DNA of 64,000 bases from UBA1181 sp963619325 (GTDB lineage: Bacteria > Bacteroidota > Bacteroidia > Bacteroidales > Paludibacteraceae), in NCBI GenBank assembly GCA_963619325.1, contig CAVEVQ010000010.1, forward strand, positions 1 to 64,000, in the 5' to 3' direction. Positions 9,498-18,505 of this stretch are shown piece by piece. Below the pieces are notes generated by a model. It saw only the letters and a program-made list of their open reading frames with translations, did not search any database and was not told the origin of the DNA. Position 1 is the first letter of the stretch; each line of letters begins with the position of its first letter. Made by a program: the position numbers and the translations under genes.

Positions 9498-10403
9498 CTA
9501 TTTTCTGCCGAACAATGTACGTCGTTCGTCCTCCGTCAGCGAGTCGTAACCGCTCTGCTTCACCTTATCAAGGATTCGGTCAACAGTATCGCTTTCCTGC
9601 TTCTTACGGATGTTATATTCCATATCCGTCTCACGCTTCGGATCTGGTTCTTTGTAGTTTTTATTTTCGTAAGAAACTTTCATCTTTGGTTGTCTTGTCG
9701 TGATTTTCTTGAACAAATCCACCACCCAATCAATGATTTTTCCGATCCATACCGTTATATTCGTACCTTTCTTGTTGAGAACAGCAAAGACAAATCCAGA
9801 CAATGCTCCGCCGATATGGGCGCACTCTCCACCTCCGTTCGAATCTGCTAAACTCAAGATGCTTATCAAAACGTATGCAATCGCCAACCACGAGAGTTTC
9901 ACGCTCCCCACCAAGAAGAGTCGCAACCGATAGTCGGGCGAATAGACCGCAGCGGCCAACACAATAGCCATCACCGAAGCAGAAGCACCTATGAGTTGCG
10001 ACCACTCCACATAACTGTTGAAATAAGGGAAGACATTGAAAATCAGCATATAGAATGCGGCGCCCGACAACCCTCCTATCAGATAGACACCCACCAAATC
10101 TCGTTGAGAGTAGAACATCAGAAAAATCTGACCAAACCAATAAAGTGTCAGGACATTGAAAAGAATGTGTACAAAGTCGACGTGTAAGAACATATACGTC
10201 AACACGGACCACGGCTTATGCAACCAAGCCTCAACATTAGAGGTCATCGTCAGCCAATAGAACCAATCCGTCGGAATGGCGCAGAGCGTAAAGACGACCA
10301 TCAGCAACTTGACAACTACAAAAACACCAAGATTGATAAAAATCAATTTAGTCAGCATAGATCCTTCTTGAAAGGATCTTTTCACATCTGAAACAAACGA
10401 CAT
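9498..10403 (-). CDS. Rhomboid-family intramembrane serine protease with C-terminal cytosolic tail (301 aa)
   Basis: Six hydrophobic segments span residues 18 to about 215. The Ser motif reads LIGASASVMAIV, so the usual GxSG is GASA with the catalytic Ser kept. The His is in GECAHIGGALSGF in the last membrane segment. A charged tail of about 80 residues ends in LTEDERRTLFGRK, a small conserved domain (DUF6576-like) often found on Bacteroidota rhomboids. The family cleaves transmembrane substrates within the inner membrane; the substrate here is unknown. The gene lies 13 nt after a second rhomboid gene, so the pair is co-transcribed, and it precedes the TonB receptor by 27 nt. Confidence 0.88.
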   Translation of the reverse strand: MSFVSDVKRSFQEGSMLTKLIFINLGVFVVVKLLMVVFTLCAIPTDWFYWLTMTSNVEAWLHKPWSVLTYMFLHVDFVHILFNVLTLYWFGQIFLMFYSQRDLVGVYLIGGLSGAAFYMLIFNVFPYFNSYVEWSQLIGASASVMAIVLAAAVYSPDYRLRLFLVGSVKLSWLAIAYVLISILSLADSNGGGECAHIGGALSGFVFAVLNKKGTNITVWIGKIIDWVVDLFKKITTRQPKMKVSYENKNYKEPDPKRETDMEYNIRKKQESDTVDRILDKVKQSGYDSLTEDERRTLFGRK

Positions 10404-10416
10404 TCGTACTCAACAA

Positions 10417-11187
10417 TTAAAATCTAAGCATTCCCCGTTTCCACATAACACAAAGGATAACCCCGACAATAGCGCCACCGAGGTGAGCGAAGTGGGCAAC
10501 GTTATCCCAAGAGAAATTCTGCACTCCGCAGAAAAGTTCGATAGCTGCATAGCCAATCATCACATATTTGGCTTTTATAGGAATCGGAATGAACATAATA
10601 TACATCGGTTGATTAGGGAACAGCATGGCGAACCCGGCAAGCAGTCCGAAGACAGAACCCGAAGCCCCCACCGTAGTGAAGCGGTTATAATAGGATTCGT
10701 GCACCCACTTTGTCAATTCGTCCACCGAATAGACAATCTTGTCATGCACATTCAACCCCTCGGAAAGATCCGTGTTCATCCATCGGGCAATCTCCTCGGC
10801 AAACGGACGGAGATCATACATCCAAGTCAATTCCTGCAACACGCCTGCGCCTAAACCCGCCACGATGTAGAAGAACAGGAAGAACTTCGTACCGAAATTG
10901 CGTTCCAATACCGTACCGAACATCCACAAGGCGAACATATTGAAAAATATGTGGCTAAAGGACAAGCTGTGCATAAACATATAGGTGAACAGTTGGTAGA
11001 CATGGAAGTCCGTCCCTTTGAAATAGTGCAGACCCAACACTTGGAACAAATCTATTCCCGAATTCGACTTCAATAAAGCGAACGTAGCCAACCACACCAA
11101 CACATTGATGATCAACAGATGCTTCGTAGCAGGAGGAAGAGAAGAAAGGAAACCAGAATTATTATCAAACTGAGATTTTAGTTGCAT
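10417..11187 (-). CDS. Rhomboid-family intramembrane serine protease (256 aa)
   Basis: All core rhomboid motifs are present: the HIFFNMFALW segment (H-x3-N), the catalytic GASGSVFGLL, and the His in VAHFAHLGGAIVG. There are six predicted membrane segments. The frame is open back to 11298, but a match to the -7 promoter consensus (11218-11225) lies inside that extension. The ATG at 11187 (MQLKSQFDNN) is therefore chosen, giving a normal-length protein. It stands first of two adjacent rhomboid genes. A hydrophilic insert of about 45 residues between membrane segments 4 and 5 (near ARWMNTDLSEGLN) is longer than in the bacterial GlpG type. Substrate unknown. Confidence 0.9.
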   Translation of the reverse strand: MQLKSQFDNNSGFLSSLPPATKHLLIINVLVWLATFALLKSNSGIDLFQVLGLHYFKGTDFHVYQLFTYMFMHSLSFSHIFFNMFALWMFGTVLERNFGTKFFLFFYIVAGLGAGVLQELTWMYDLRPFAEEIARWMNTDLSEGLNVHDKIVYSVDELTKWVHESYYNRFTTVGASGSVFGLLAGFAMLFPNQPMYIMFIPIPIKAKYVMIGYAAIELFCGVQNFSWDNVAHFAHLGGAIVGVILCVMWKRGMLRF

Positions 11188-11217
11188 AACGGGTTGTTTA
11201 AAGGTGTTTTTGCAAGG

Positions 11218-11225
11218 CAAAGATA
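11218..11225 (-). promoter_or_regulatory. Putative -7 box for the rhomboid pair
   Basis: The minus strand reads TATCTTTG, an exact TAnnTTTG match, 31 nt upstream of the ATG at 11187. It argues for that start over the longer frame that begins at 11298. Confidence 0.6.
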
Positions 11226-11300
11226 AAAGATTTAACGCTAAAAACGCACCTACAACATAAATATGACAACGTGCAAATAAATTAAATCTTCGCACCAACC

Positions 11301-12746
11301 TCAGATGATTCGCTTTACGATATTTTTCAAATCAAAAAAAGATTCGTCTTTTGCCTTGTAAGCTATAAAAAGATAGGATATGCCACCCATCAAAAACCCT
11401 CCTATCAACTGAAGAGACAAACTTTCAAAGAGGAACAAGCAACAATAACACAACAAACCCATAACAAACGAATTGAACATAATAGGCAGATTAGTACGCA
11501 TTTGCTTGAGAAGTCCCAAATCCAAATATTTCCCCGTGTAGTAGCAGTTTATACAATATGCTATAAAGCCATAGAGAGACTGCCCAACACAGATCCACTT
11601 CAATCCTAACGGAATCGTTGCGAACAAAAGTACAAACGCAACCGGCTTTTTGATAATTTCTAATTTCAAAACCAGATCCGTCCTTCCTTTCACATACAGA
11701 ACATTTAAATTCAGTTGGTTTAAAGGCTCAAAAAAAGCCCCGACACACAAAATCTGGAACAAGGGGACTACAGGAAGCCATTTGTCTCCGATCAATACAA
11801 CAATAAACGGCTTCGCAAGCACTATCAGACATGAAATGACCGGACACAACAAAAAGGCGCTCATTCTTAAGAACTTCATATACGCGGCACGCAAACGTTG
11901 CTCCTCATCCTGAATTTCCGACAACACGGGATAAGCCACTTTCATGACCGTATACATCAAAGTGTTGGAAGGCAACTGTGCGTAGCCATTTGCCCTGCTG
12001 TAATACCCGACATGACTAACAGAAAAGAATTTTCCAATCACCAACGCGTATATATTATTGCATATTGTGTTTAGCAGACTTGAGCAAAGCAACTTCGAGC
12101 CAAAAGAGAATAAATGTTTGAAAGAGTTTATGGAGAATGATAATTTAGGATACCATCTCATACAAATCTCTATTGACAGGAAATATACCGCGCCAAAACA
12201 GACTTGCTGAAACACCAGCGACCACACACCATAGCCCATATACGCCATGGTCAACGCACCGATACCCGACAACAGACGCGTAGCAAGTGTGACAATCATT
12301 ATCTCCTTAAAACGCATCTCCGACCGCATCTTTGCCACCTGAGACACACATAAAGAGTTGAGCATCAACGCCAAACCAGACACCTTTACGATATCACACA
12401 AAATAGGAGTGTCATAAAAATCGGCTATCAGGGAGGAGGTAAACCAAAGAACGAGATACAACAAAACCCCAACCAAAACATTGAAATAGAAACAAGTAGA
12501 GTAATCATCCTCATTTCTATCTTTCTTCTGTATCAATGCACTTCCGAACCCTGAGTCGATAATTACAGACGAGATAGCAATAAAGATGGCTATCATTCCC
12601 ATTGTGCCATAGTCTTCCGGCGACAACTGCCGCGACAACAGAACCCCGACAACAAACTGAATGACAAGCTGCCCCGACTTCTCAATGGATGTCCATACAA
12701 GTCCCAAAAACGTCTTATTTCTCAGAGACTTATTCTCCATCATCAT
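11301..12746 (-). CDS. Polysaccharide flippase of the MOP superfamily (Wzx/WzxC-like, 481 aa)
   Basis: This is a hydrophobic protein with about 12-14 membrane segments. It starts with NKTFLGLVWTSIEKSGQLVIQF and then LLSRQLSPEDYGTMGMIAIF, the hallmark of WzxC-type lipopolysaccharide/exopolysaccharide exporters. The family flips undecaprenyl-linked repeat units across the inner membrane. The window's polysaccharide operon (19.2-27.1 kb) has polymerase and transferase genes but no flippase, so this could serve it; that link is inferred from proximity. Three Met codons start the frame (MMM) and the exact first one is not resolved. The gene is divergent from the HU gene. Confidence 0.88.
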   Translation of the reverse strand: MMMENKSLRNKTFLGLVWTSIEKSGQLVIQFVVGVLLSRQLSPEDYGTMGMIAIFIAISSVIIDSGFGSALIQKKDRNEDDYSTCFYFNVLVGVLLYLVLWFTSSLIADFYDTPILCDIVKVSGLALMLNSLCVSQVAKMRSEMRFKEIMIVTLATRLLSGIGALTMAYMGYGVWSLVFQQVCFGAVYFLSIEICMRWYPKLSFSINSFKHLFSFGSKLLCSSLLNTICNNIYALVIGKFFSVSHVGYYSRANGYAQLPSNTLMYTVMKVAYPVLSEIQDEEQRLRAAYMKFLRMSAFLLCPVISCLIVLAKPFIVVLIGDKWLPVVPLFQILCVGAFFEPLNQLNLNVLYVKGRTDLVLKLEIIKKPVAFVLLFATIPLGLKWICVGQSLYGFIAYCINCYYTGKYLDLGLLKQMRTNLPIMFNSFVMGLLCYCCLFLFESLSLQLIGGFLMGGISYLFIAYKAKDESFFDLKNIVKRII

Positions 12747-12762
12747 ATTTCCAAATAGCGCG

Positions 12763-12770
12763 CAAAGATA
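12763..12770 (-). promoter_or_regulatory. Putative -7 box for the flippase gene
   Basis: The minus strand reads TATCTTTG, an exact consensus match, ending 17 nt before the flippase ATG at 12746, which implies a short leader. It lies in the 95-bp divergent region shared with the HU gene. Confidence 0.55.
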
Positions 12771-12841
12771 GTCAAAAAAAATTTGGCAAGTAAAAATTTT
12801 ATATTATATTGCACGACCATTTTATTCATAATTTTATTGCG

Positions 12842-13114
12842 ATGAACAAAACAGAATTTATTGCCGCTGTCGCTGAAAAATCTGGTCTTTCCAAGGTAGA
12901 TAGCCAAAAAGCGATCGAAGCTTTTCAAGATGTTGTCAGTGAAGTCCTCAAAGCAGGCGACCAGTTAGCACTCTTGGGTTGGGGAACCTTCTCGGTCAAA
13001 GAGAACGCTGAGCGTCAAGGGGTCAATCCTCGTACGAAAGAGAAAATCACAATCGCCGCCAAGAAAGTCGTTAAGTTCAAGGCCGGAGCAAAGTTGGAAG
13101 AGGTTCTCAAATAA
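12842..13114 (+). CDS. HU/IHF-family nucleoid DNA-binding protein (90 aa)
   Basis: The start MNKTEFIAAVAEKSGLSK is a typical HU N-terminus. The DNA-binding arm includes LLGWGTFSVKENAERQG and NPRTKEKI, followed by KKVVKFKAGAKLEEVL. The length (90 aa) is standard for the family. An upstream in-frame ATG at 12809 would add 11 non-homologous residues and is rejected. The protein forms a dimer that bends DNA and compacts the chromosome. A strong terminator follows 42 nt after the stop, so the gene is monocistronic. Confidence 0.96.
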   Translation: MNKTEFIAAVAEKSGLSKVDSQKAIEAFQDVVSEVLKAGDQLALLGWGTFSVKENAERQGVNPRTKEKITIAAKKVVKFKAGAKLEEVLK

Positions 13115-13156
13115 GAGATTACCGTCTTTCTAAACATTGTATTGTCGAAAAAACAC

Positions 13157-13185
13157 GGGGAGGTTGTCTATACCTCCCCTTTTTG
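13157..13185 (+). terminator. Rho-independent terminator after the HU gene
   Basis: The perfect 8-bp stem GGGGAGGT (13157-13164) with ACCTCCCC (13172-13179) is followed by a T run at 13180-13184. It separates HU from argS. Confidence 0.9.
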
Positions 13186-13188
13186 TTG

Positions 13189-13196
13189 TATTTTTG
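13189..13196 (+). promoter_or_regulatory. Putative -7 box for argS-asnS
   Basis: TATTTTTG matches TAnnTTTG exactly, 41 nt upstream of the argS ATG and immediately after the HU terminator. A TTG at 13164-13166 could serve as a degenerate -33 element. Confidence 0.5.
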
Positions 13197-13237
13197 TACT
13201 TCAATCATAGTATAACGGTATCGTATCAGCATTAAAT

Positions 13238-15031
13238 ATGAATGTAGAAGAAATTGTAGCCAAGTCTGCTCAAAAGGTTATAGAAAACCTCTATGGACAA
13301 CCTGTCGACAGCAAGTTAATCCAACTGCAGACCACTAAGAAGGAGTTTGAAGGAGACCTCACCCTCATGGTGTTCCCTTTCGTGAAGATGTCGAAGAAAA
13401 AACCCGAAGAGACTGCTGAAGAAATCGGCAATGCCCTCGTCTCTGCAACTCCTACGATAGAGAAATTTAATGTCATCAAAGGATTTCTCAACCTCGTCAT
13501 CGCTCAGAATGCCTGGGTAGACGCACTCAACGCCATCTTGGCAGACGAACGTTTTGGATTGAAAGAGGTGAAATCAGACGCACCTCTCTACATGGTGGAA
13601 TACTCTTCGCCTAACACCAACAAACCGCTCCACTTAGGACATGTCCGCAACAACCTGCTCGGCTACAGTCTCTGCCGTATCCTTGAGGCCAATGGTCTGC
13701 GCGTCATCAAGACAAACATCGTCAACGACCGTGGCATCCACATCTGCAAGTCCATGCTCGCATGGCAAAAATTCGGCAAAGGTGAGACGCCCGCCTCTTC
13801 AGGCAAGAAAGGCGACCATCTCGTAGGCGACTACTACGTTGCTTTCGACAAAGCCTACAAGGCGGAAGTCAACGAGCTTATGGCAAAAGGATTGACAGAA
13901 GAGGAAGCAAAAAAACAAGCTCCTATTCTTCAAGAGGCTCAAGCCATGCTGAAGAAATGGGAGGACGGAGACACCGAAGTACGCAAACTCTGGGCAGAAA
14001 TGAACAGTTGGGTGTACGCAGGATTCGACGAGACTTACAAACGTCTCGGTGTCTCTTTTGACAAGATTTATTACGAGTCAACCACTTATATAGATGGAAA
14101 GGCAAAAGTCAACGAAGGACTTGAGAAAGGTCTCTTCTACCGTCGCGAGGACGGCTCTGTCTGGGCCGACTTGTCCAAGGATGGATTAGATGAGAAACTC
14201 CTGCTCCGTGCGGATGGAACCTCCGTCTACATGACGCAAGACATAGGAACCGCCACCCAACGTTTCAAAGAATTCGACATCACGAAGATGATATATGTGG
14301 TGGGCAACGAACAGAACTACCACTTCCAGGTGTTGTCCATCCTCCTCGACCGTCTCGGCTTCTCGTGGGGAAAAGACTTGGTTCACTTCTCCTACGGAAT
14401 GGTGGAGTTGCCTGAAGGTAAGATGAAGTCCCGCGAAGGAACGGTTGTCGACGCCGACGACTTGATGGACGAGATGATCAGCACAGCCAAGGAAGTCTCT
14501 TCCGAATTAGGCAAAATGGACAATATATCAGAGGAAGAAGCCAACGAGATCGCACGAATCTGCGGATTAGGAGCTTTGAAGTACTTCATTCTTAAAGTAG
14601 ACCCACGCAAGAACATGCTCTTCAATCCAAAAGAGTCTATCGACTTCAATGGAAACACAGGTCCTTTCATCCAATACACCCACGCGCGTATCTGTTCTGT
14701 TCTCCGCAAGGCGGCAGAGCAAGGCATCCAATTAGGCGACAAAGTTGATGCCAACATAAAACTCTCTGACACAGAGGCCAATCTTATTCAGTTCGTGGCC
14801 TCATTCCCAAGTGTTGTCGAGCAAGCAGGAAAAGAATACAGTCCGGCGCTCATCGCCAACTACATATACGACCTCGTGAAACAATACAACTCTTTCTACC
14901 ACGATTTTTCAATTCTGAAAGAAGAAAACGAAGCATTACGCAATTTCCGTCTGCTTCTTTCAAAGAAGATTGCCGCTGTGGTCAAGACAGGAATGGGACT
15001 ATTAGGCATTGAGGTGCCAGAGAGAATGTAA
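13238..15031 (+). CDS. argS: Arginine-tRNA ligase (597 aa)
   Basis: This class I synthetase charges tRNA-Arg in the cytosol. It has the N-terminal Arg-tRNA-synthetase additional domain (about 1-100), then EYSSPNTNKPLHLGH with the HIGH motif as HLGH (residues 132-135). The KMSKS loop region reads GKMKSREGTVVDADDL. The C-terminal DALR anticodon-binding domain includes GNTGPFIQYTHARICSVLRKA and ends ALRNFRLLLSKKIAAVVKTGMGLLGIEVPERM. Length is as expected for the family. asnS follows after 47 nt on the same strand, so the two synthetases probably share a transcript. Confidence 0.97.
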   Translation: MNVEEIVAKSAQKVIENLYGQPVDSKLIQLQTTKKEFEGDLTLMVFPFVKMSKKKPEETAEEIGNALVSATPTIEKFNVIKGFLNLVIAQNAWVDALNAILADERFGLKEVKSDAPLYMVEYSSPNTNKPLHLGHVRNNLLGYSLCRILEANGLRVIKTNIVNDRGIHICKSMLAWQKFGKGETPASSGKKGDHLVGDYYVAFDKAYKAEVNELMAKGLTEEEAKKQAPILQEAQAMLKKWEDGDTEVRKLWAEMNSWVYAGFDETYKRLGVSFDKIYYESTTYIDGKAKVNEGLEKGLFYRREDGSVWADLSKDGLDEKLLLRADGTSVYMTQDIGTATQRFKEFDITKMIYVVGNEQNYHFQVLSILLDRLGFSWGKDLVHFSYGMVELPEGKMKSREGTVVDADDLMDEMISTAKEVSSELGKMDNISEEEANEIARICGLGALKYFILKVDPRKNMLFNPKESIDFNGNTGPFIQYTHARICSVLRKAAEQGIQLGDKVDANIKLSDTEANLIQFVASFPSVVEQAGKEYSPALIANYIYDLVKQYNSFYHDFSILKEENEALRNFRLLLSKKIAAVVKTGMGLLGIEVPERM

Positions 15032-15078
15032 TCATTTAGAAATCAACTGAATATAAGAAACAAATAGCAGATAGAATT

Positions 15079-16479
15079 ATGGCAATTCGTAGAACGAGAG
15101 TTGTGGACGCGTTGAAGTGCACAACATACGGAGAAGACATCAATGTAAAAGGTTGGGTTCGTACCAAACGTGGCAATAAAAGTGTCAATTTCATCGCATT
15201 GAACGATGGCTCGACCATCAATAATATTCAGATTGTAGCCGACGTCACCAAATTCGACGACGAGTTGATGAAGACCATCACGACAGGTGCTTGTTTAAGC
15301 GTAGTCGGCAAGCTGGTTGAGTCAATGGGTGGCGGACAAGCGGTCGAGATCCAAGCCTCATCCATTGAAGTGTACGGAACGGCAGATAACACCTATCCTT
15401 TGCAAAAGAAGGGACACACGATGGAGTTCTTGCGCGAGATTGCCCACTTGCGTCCTCGCACCAACACCTTCAGTGCGGTGCTTCGTCTTCGTCATAACAT
15501 GGCGTTTGCCATCCACACCTTTTTCCATCAAAAAGGATACTACTATTTTCACACACCTATCATCACTGCATCCGACTGCGAGGGTGCAGGTCAGATGTTC
15601 CAGGTTACCACTCAAAATCTTTACAACCTCAAGAAAGATGAGAACGGCAACATACGCTACGACGATGATTTCTTCGGTAAGCCAACCAGCCTCACCGTTT
15701 CCGGACAGTTGGAGGGTGAGCTAGGAGCAACCGCATTAGGTGCAATCTACACTTTCGGACCGACTTTCCGTGCGGAGAACTCCAACACGCCACGCCACCT
15801 GGCTGAATTCTGGATGATTGAGCCAGAAATTGCTTTCATGGATCTTCAAGAGCTGATGGATTTGGAAGAAGAGTTCATCAAATTCTGCGTCAACTGGGCA
15901 TTGGAGCATTGCCAAGATGATCTTCAGTTCTTGAACAAGATGATTGACAACGGACTGATCGAACGGTTGCAAGCCGTCGCTAAGTCTGAATTCGTTCGCT
16001 TACCCTATACCGAGGGTGTCAAGATTTTGGAAGAGGCCATCAAAAATGGGAAGAAATTCGAGTTTCCTGTATATTGGGGATGCGACCTTGCCAGCGAGCA
16101 TGAACGATACTTGGTGGAGGAACATTTCAAGCGTCCTGTCATCATGATTGACTATCCGAAGGAAATCAAAGCCTTCTACATGAAAATCAACGAAGACAAC
16201 AAGACGGTGCAAGGTACAGACGTTCTTTTCCCACAGATTGGAGAAATCATCGGAGGAAGCGTCAGAGAAGAGAACTACGACAAGCTGATGGGTAGAATCA
16301 CCGAGTTGAATATTCCGATGAAGGATATGTGGTGGTATTTGGACACCCGTAAATACGGAACTTGCCCACACGCCGGCTTCGGCTTAGGTTTTGAGCGTCT
16401 CATGTTGTTCGTGACCGGAATGCAGAACATCCGCGACGTCATTCCGTTCCCACGCACACCTAAGACAGCAGATTTCTAA
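15079..16479 (+). CDS. asnS: Asparagine-tRNA ligase (466 aa)
   Basis: This class IIb synthetase has an N-terminal OB-fold anticodon-binding domain (about 15-110, starting VKGWVRTKRGNKSVNFIALNDG). Class II motif 2 is in TFGPTFRAENSNTPRHLAEFWMIEPE. Motif 3 is in GFGLGFERLMLFVTGMQNIRDVIPFPRTP near the C-terminus. The FRAE...R-H-L-x-EF-W signature and the length distinguish it from AspRS. A direct AsnRS means Asn-tRNA need not be made by the transamidation route. A hairpin terminator follows 25 nt after the stop. Confidence 0.97.
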   Translation: MAIRRTRVVDALKCTTYGEDINVKGWVRTKRGNKSVNFIALNDGSTINNIQIVADVTKFDDELMKTITTGACLSVVGKLVESMGGGQAVEIQASSIEVYGTADNTYPLQKKGHTMEFLREIAHLRPRTNTFSAVLRLRHNMAFAIHTFFHQKGYYYFHTPIITASDCEGAGQMFQVTTQNLYNLKKDENGNIRYDDDFFGKPTSLTVSGQLEGELGATALGAIYTFGPTFRAENSNTPRHLAEFWMIEPEIAFMDLQELMDLEEEFIKFCVNWALEHCQDDLQFLNKMIDNGLIERLQAVAKSEFVRLPYTEGVKILEEAIKNGKKFEFPVYWGCDLASEHERYLVEEHFKRPVIMIDYPKEIKAFYMKINEDNKTVQGTDVLFPQIGEIIGGSVREENYDKLMGRITELNIPMKDMWWYLDTRKYGTCPHAGFGLGFERLMLFVTGMQNIRDVIPFPRTPKTADF

Positions 16480-16504
16480 ATCTGAAGTACAAACAAAACC
16501 ATAG

Positions 16505-16544
16505 AGAAGGGATTCTAAGGAAACTTGGAATCCTTCTTTTATTT
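16505..16544 (+). terminator. Rho-independent terminator after asnS
   Basis: A stem of about 14 bp with one bulged G (AGAAGGGATTC...GAATCCTTCT and inner TAAG/CTTG) has a GAAA loop. It is followed by TTTTATTT (16537-16544). It lies between the convergent asnS and acetyltransferase genes. Confidence 0.8.
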
Positions 16545-16552
16545 AGATTTGT

Positions 16553-17062
16553 TTATACATCTGTATATCGATTATTTATATAATGTTCCGTCGCATTTTC
16601 ACAATGTCTAATAGAACAAGGATTGCCGACGACGATAGAATGAGACGGCACATCGCAATTAACATAACTATTTGGAGCAATCAGGACATCATCTCCAATC
16701 GTAACCTTTCCAACTATCGTCACATTCACGCCTATCCAAACATCGTCCCCGATTTTCGGTGTTCCTTTACGGTCTCCTCTATTCTCCTGACCTATGGTTA
16801 CACCCTTGTGGATATTGCAGTTATTGCCAATTTCAACCTTATGGTTAACCGTGATTCCGTATGCATGACCAATATATAGGCCATATCCGATTTTTGTTCT
16901 CCAAGAAATCTCAATTCCTCTTTTATTGCAAAGGTACCTATAAACACACCGATAGAAAAAGCGCAATAAGCCACTTGAGTTCGCGCACTTTCTCATAAAC
17001 ACTTGAAAGAGAAGAGGACGTCTACCCATACGATGAAAATCCGACTGTATAAATTTATCCAT
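16553..17062 (-). CDS. Serine-acetyltransferase-like hexapeptide-repeat O-acetyltransferase (169 aa)
   Basis: Residues from about 60 on form a left-handed beta-helix: IGYGLYIGHAYGITVNHKVEIG, then NCNIHKGVTIG, PKIGDDVWIGVNVTIVG and KVTIGDDVLIAPNSYV. The ending DVPSHSIVVGNP is typical of the CysE/LbH-SAT group. The N-terminal helical region is short compared with CysE (about 260-310 aa). The protein is therefore more like the small SAT-type enzymes that acetylate sugars in polysaccharide clusters than a cysteine-biosynthesis enzyme. It starts 9 nt after the ABC ATPase gene, at the end of the rsmG operon. The acceptor substrate is unknown. Confidence 0.8.
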   Translation of the reverse strand: MDKFIQSDFHRMGRRPLLFQVFMRKCANSSGLLRFFYRCVYRYLCNKRGIEISWRTKIGYGLYIGHAYGITVNHKVEIGNNCNIHKGVTIGQENRGDRKGTPKIGDDVWIGVNVTIVGKVTIGDDVLIAPNSYVNCDVPSHSIVVGNPCSIRHCENATEHYINNRYTDV

Positions 17063-17071
17063 AAGCCTACA

Positions 17072-17815
17072 TTAACTTTTTAAATTCACAAACATTCTTT
17101 CAATTTTCTCTCTATCCAATATTTTCGTCTCTTCAAACATTCCTCCTCCCTTCATCAGCCAAAACTCATCACAATATTCCATCGCCAAATCTATCTCATG
17201 CGTACAAGCAATAATTGCTACGTTTTTCTCGTGCGACGTACGTCGTAACAGACCCATAATCTCTCGTCGGCTCCAATAATCCAAATGAGACGTGGGCTCA
17301 TCCATCACAATCGCAGGAGTATCTTGTGCCAATGCTCGCACTATTTCCACACGTTGGAACTCTCCGTCAGACAATTCACTCACATTCCGACAAGTCAAAT
17401 CATCTATCTGAAAGTCAGACAACAATTGTTTCACTTTCGTTTCCCTCTGTTCACCACACCATCCTTTCCAGTCTGAAAATCGATATTGACCCATGGCAAC
17501 ATAATCAAAAACAGACATCATAGACAAATTCAATCTCCGAGAAAAAACCACACTTACAACCGATGCACATTCCTCAACAGACAACGAGTAGACAGACTGT
17601 CTTTCCCCATCTTTCCATACGAGAACGTTCCCCGACAGAGGGGGCAAAAAGCCCGTCATCGTCCGCAACAAAGTAGTCTTTCCCACTCCATTAGGACCTA
17701 GAACAGCGACAAAATTTCCTAACGCCACCTTCGCATTAACATCATTCAACAGCGTTTTCCCGCCATACCCTATCGATAAATTATCTAAAGAAAAAACCTC
17801 AGCAGACATTTTCAT
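17072..17815 (-). CDS. ABC transporter ATP-binding protein, iron-chelate/cobalamin (FecE/BtuD) type (247 aa)
   Basis: Walker A is GPNGVGKTTLL, the ABC signature is LSDGEFQR (S-D-G-E rather than S-G-G-Q), and Walker B is AIVMDEPTSHLD. The switch His is in IIACTHEIDLAM. The arrangement fits ATPases that power FecCD/BtuC-type importers. No permease or binding-protein gene is adjacent; the neighbours are pcm upstream and an acetyltransferase downstream. The frame is open to 17845, but MKMSAEVFSL at 17815 (or the Met at 17809) gives the normal domain start. It might work with the BtuB/BtuG-like genes at 6-9.5 kb, but nothing in the sequence proves this. Confidence 0.88.
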   Translation of the reverse strand: MKMSAEVFSLDNLSIGYGGKTLLNDVNAKVALGNFVAVLGPNGVGKTTLLRTMTGFLPPLSGNVLVWKDGERQSVYSLSVEECASVVSVVFSRRLNLSMMSVFDYVAMGQYRFSDWKGWCGEQRETKVKQLLSDFQIDDLTCRNVSELSDGEFQRVEIVRALAQDTPAIVMDEPTSHLDYWSRREIMGLLRRTSHEKNVAIIACTHEIDLAMEYCDEFWLMKGGGMFEETKILDREKIERMFVNLKS

Positions 17816-17848
17816 AAATTTTAGGAAGTGAACGCATAAATTCACCCC

Positions 17849-18499
17849 TCACTCAACCACTCCTTCAAGCATAGGAACAAACGCACAACTTTCAAAAAAC
17901 TCCGACTGAAAGTTCGTTTCACTTTTCCGTTCAATACGGCACAAGCGTAGTTCATTTTCTTTCACTATCGGCAACACCATAATACCGCCGACTGCTATTT
18001 GTCCTAACAATTTTTGAGGGAGTTGTCTACAACCCGCCGTGACAATAATCCGATCAAACGGAGCGTAATCTTGCCACCCCTCATGACCATCACCCTCTTT
18101 CAAAAAAGGCATATAGTCTAATTTTGACAATCTTTCTTTTGCTTGTTTATGTAGGGAGACTATTCGCTCAACGCTATAGACCCGACAACCACACTCTAAG
18201 AGCACTGCCGTCTGGTAGCCCGACCCCGTGCCAATCTCCAACACTTTCTCTTCACCTCTCAGACACAGCAGATCCGTCTGACGGGCCACCGTATAGGGTT
18301 GCGAAATAGTTTGCTCCGCACCAATCGGGAAAGCCTTATCCTCGTAAGCCAACTCAGACATAGATGCAGGCATGAAACACTCGCGTGGCACCAACTGAAT
18401 AGCCGTCAACACACGATCGGACGAAATACCTTTCTGTCTCAACAACTCGACCAACCTTTTACGACGCGCGATAAACTTATTTCCGACAAAATCAGCCAC
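17849..18499 (-). CDS. pcm: Protein-L-isoaspartate O-methyltransferase (216 aa)
   Basis: The enzyme uses S-adenosylmethionine to methylate isoaspartyl residues in damaged proteins and so starts their repair. The family block AFPIGAEQTISQPYTVA is present, and the SAM-binding motif I is EIGTGSGYQTAVL. Further family segments are YSVERIVSLHKQA, PFDRIIVTAGC and GQIAVGGIMVLPI. Length is normal. It starts 6 nt after rsmG and is followed 33 nt later by the ABC ATPase, in one operon. Confidence 0.95.
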   Translation of the reverse strand: MADFVGNKFIARRKRLVELLRQKGISSDRVLTAIQLVPRECFMPASMSELAYEDKAFPIGAEQTISQPYTVARQTDLLCLRGEEKVLEIGTGSGYQTAVLLECGCRVYSVERIVSLHKQAKERLSKLDYMPFLKEGDGHEGWQDYAPFDRIIVTAGCRQLPQKLLGQIAVGGIMVLPIVKENELRLCRIERKSETNFQSEFFESCAFVPMLEGVVE

Positions 18500-18505
18500 G
18501 GCATT

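Noticed and set aside
11188..11298. N-terminal extension of the first rhomboid
   Set aside because: The extension contains a consensus -7 promoter box, and the protein from 11187 already has normal length.
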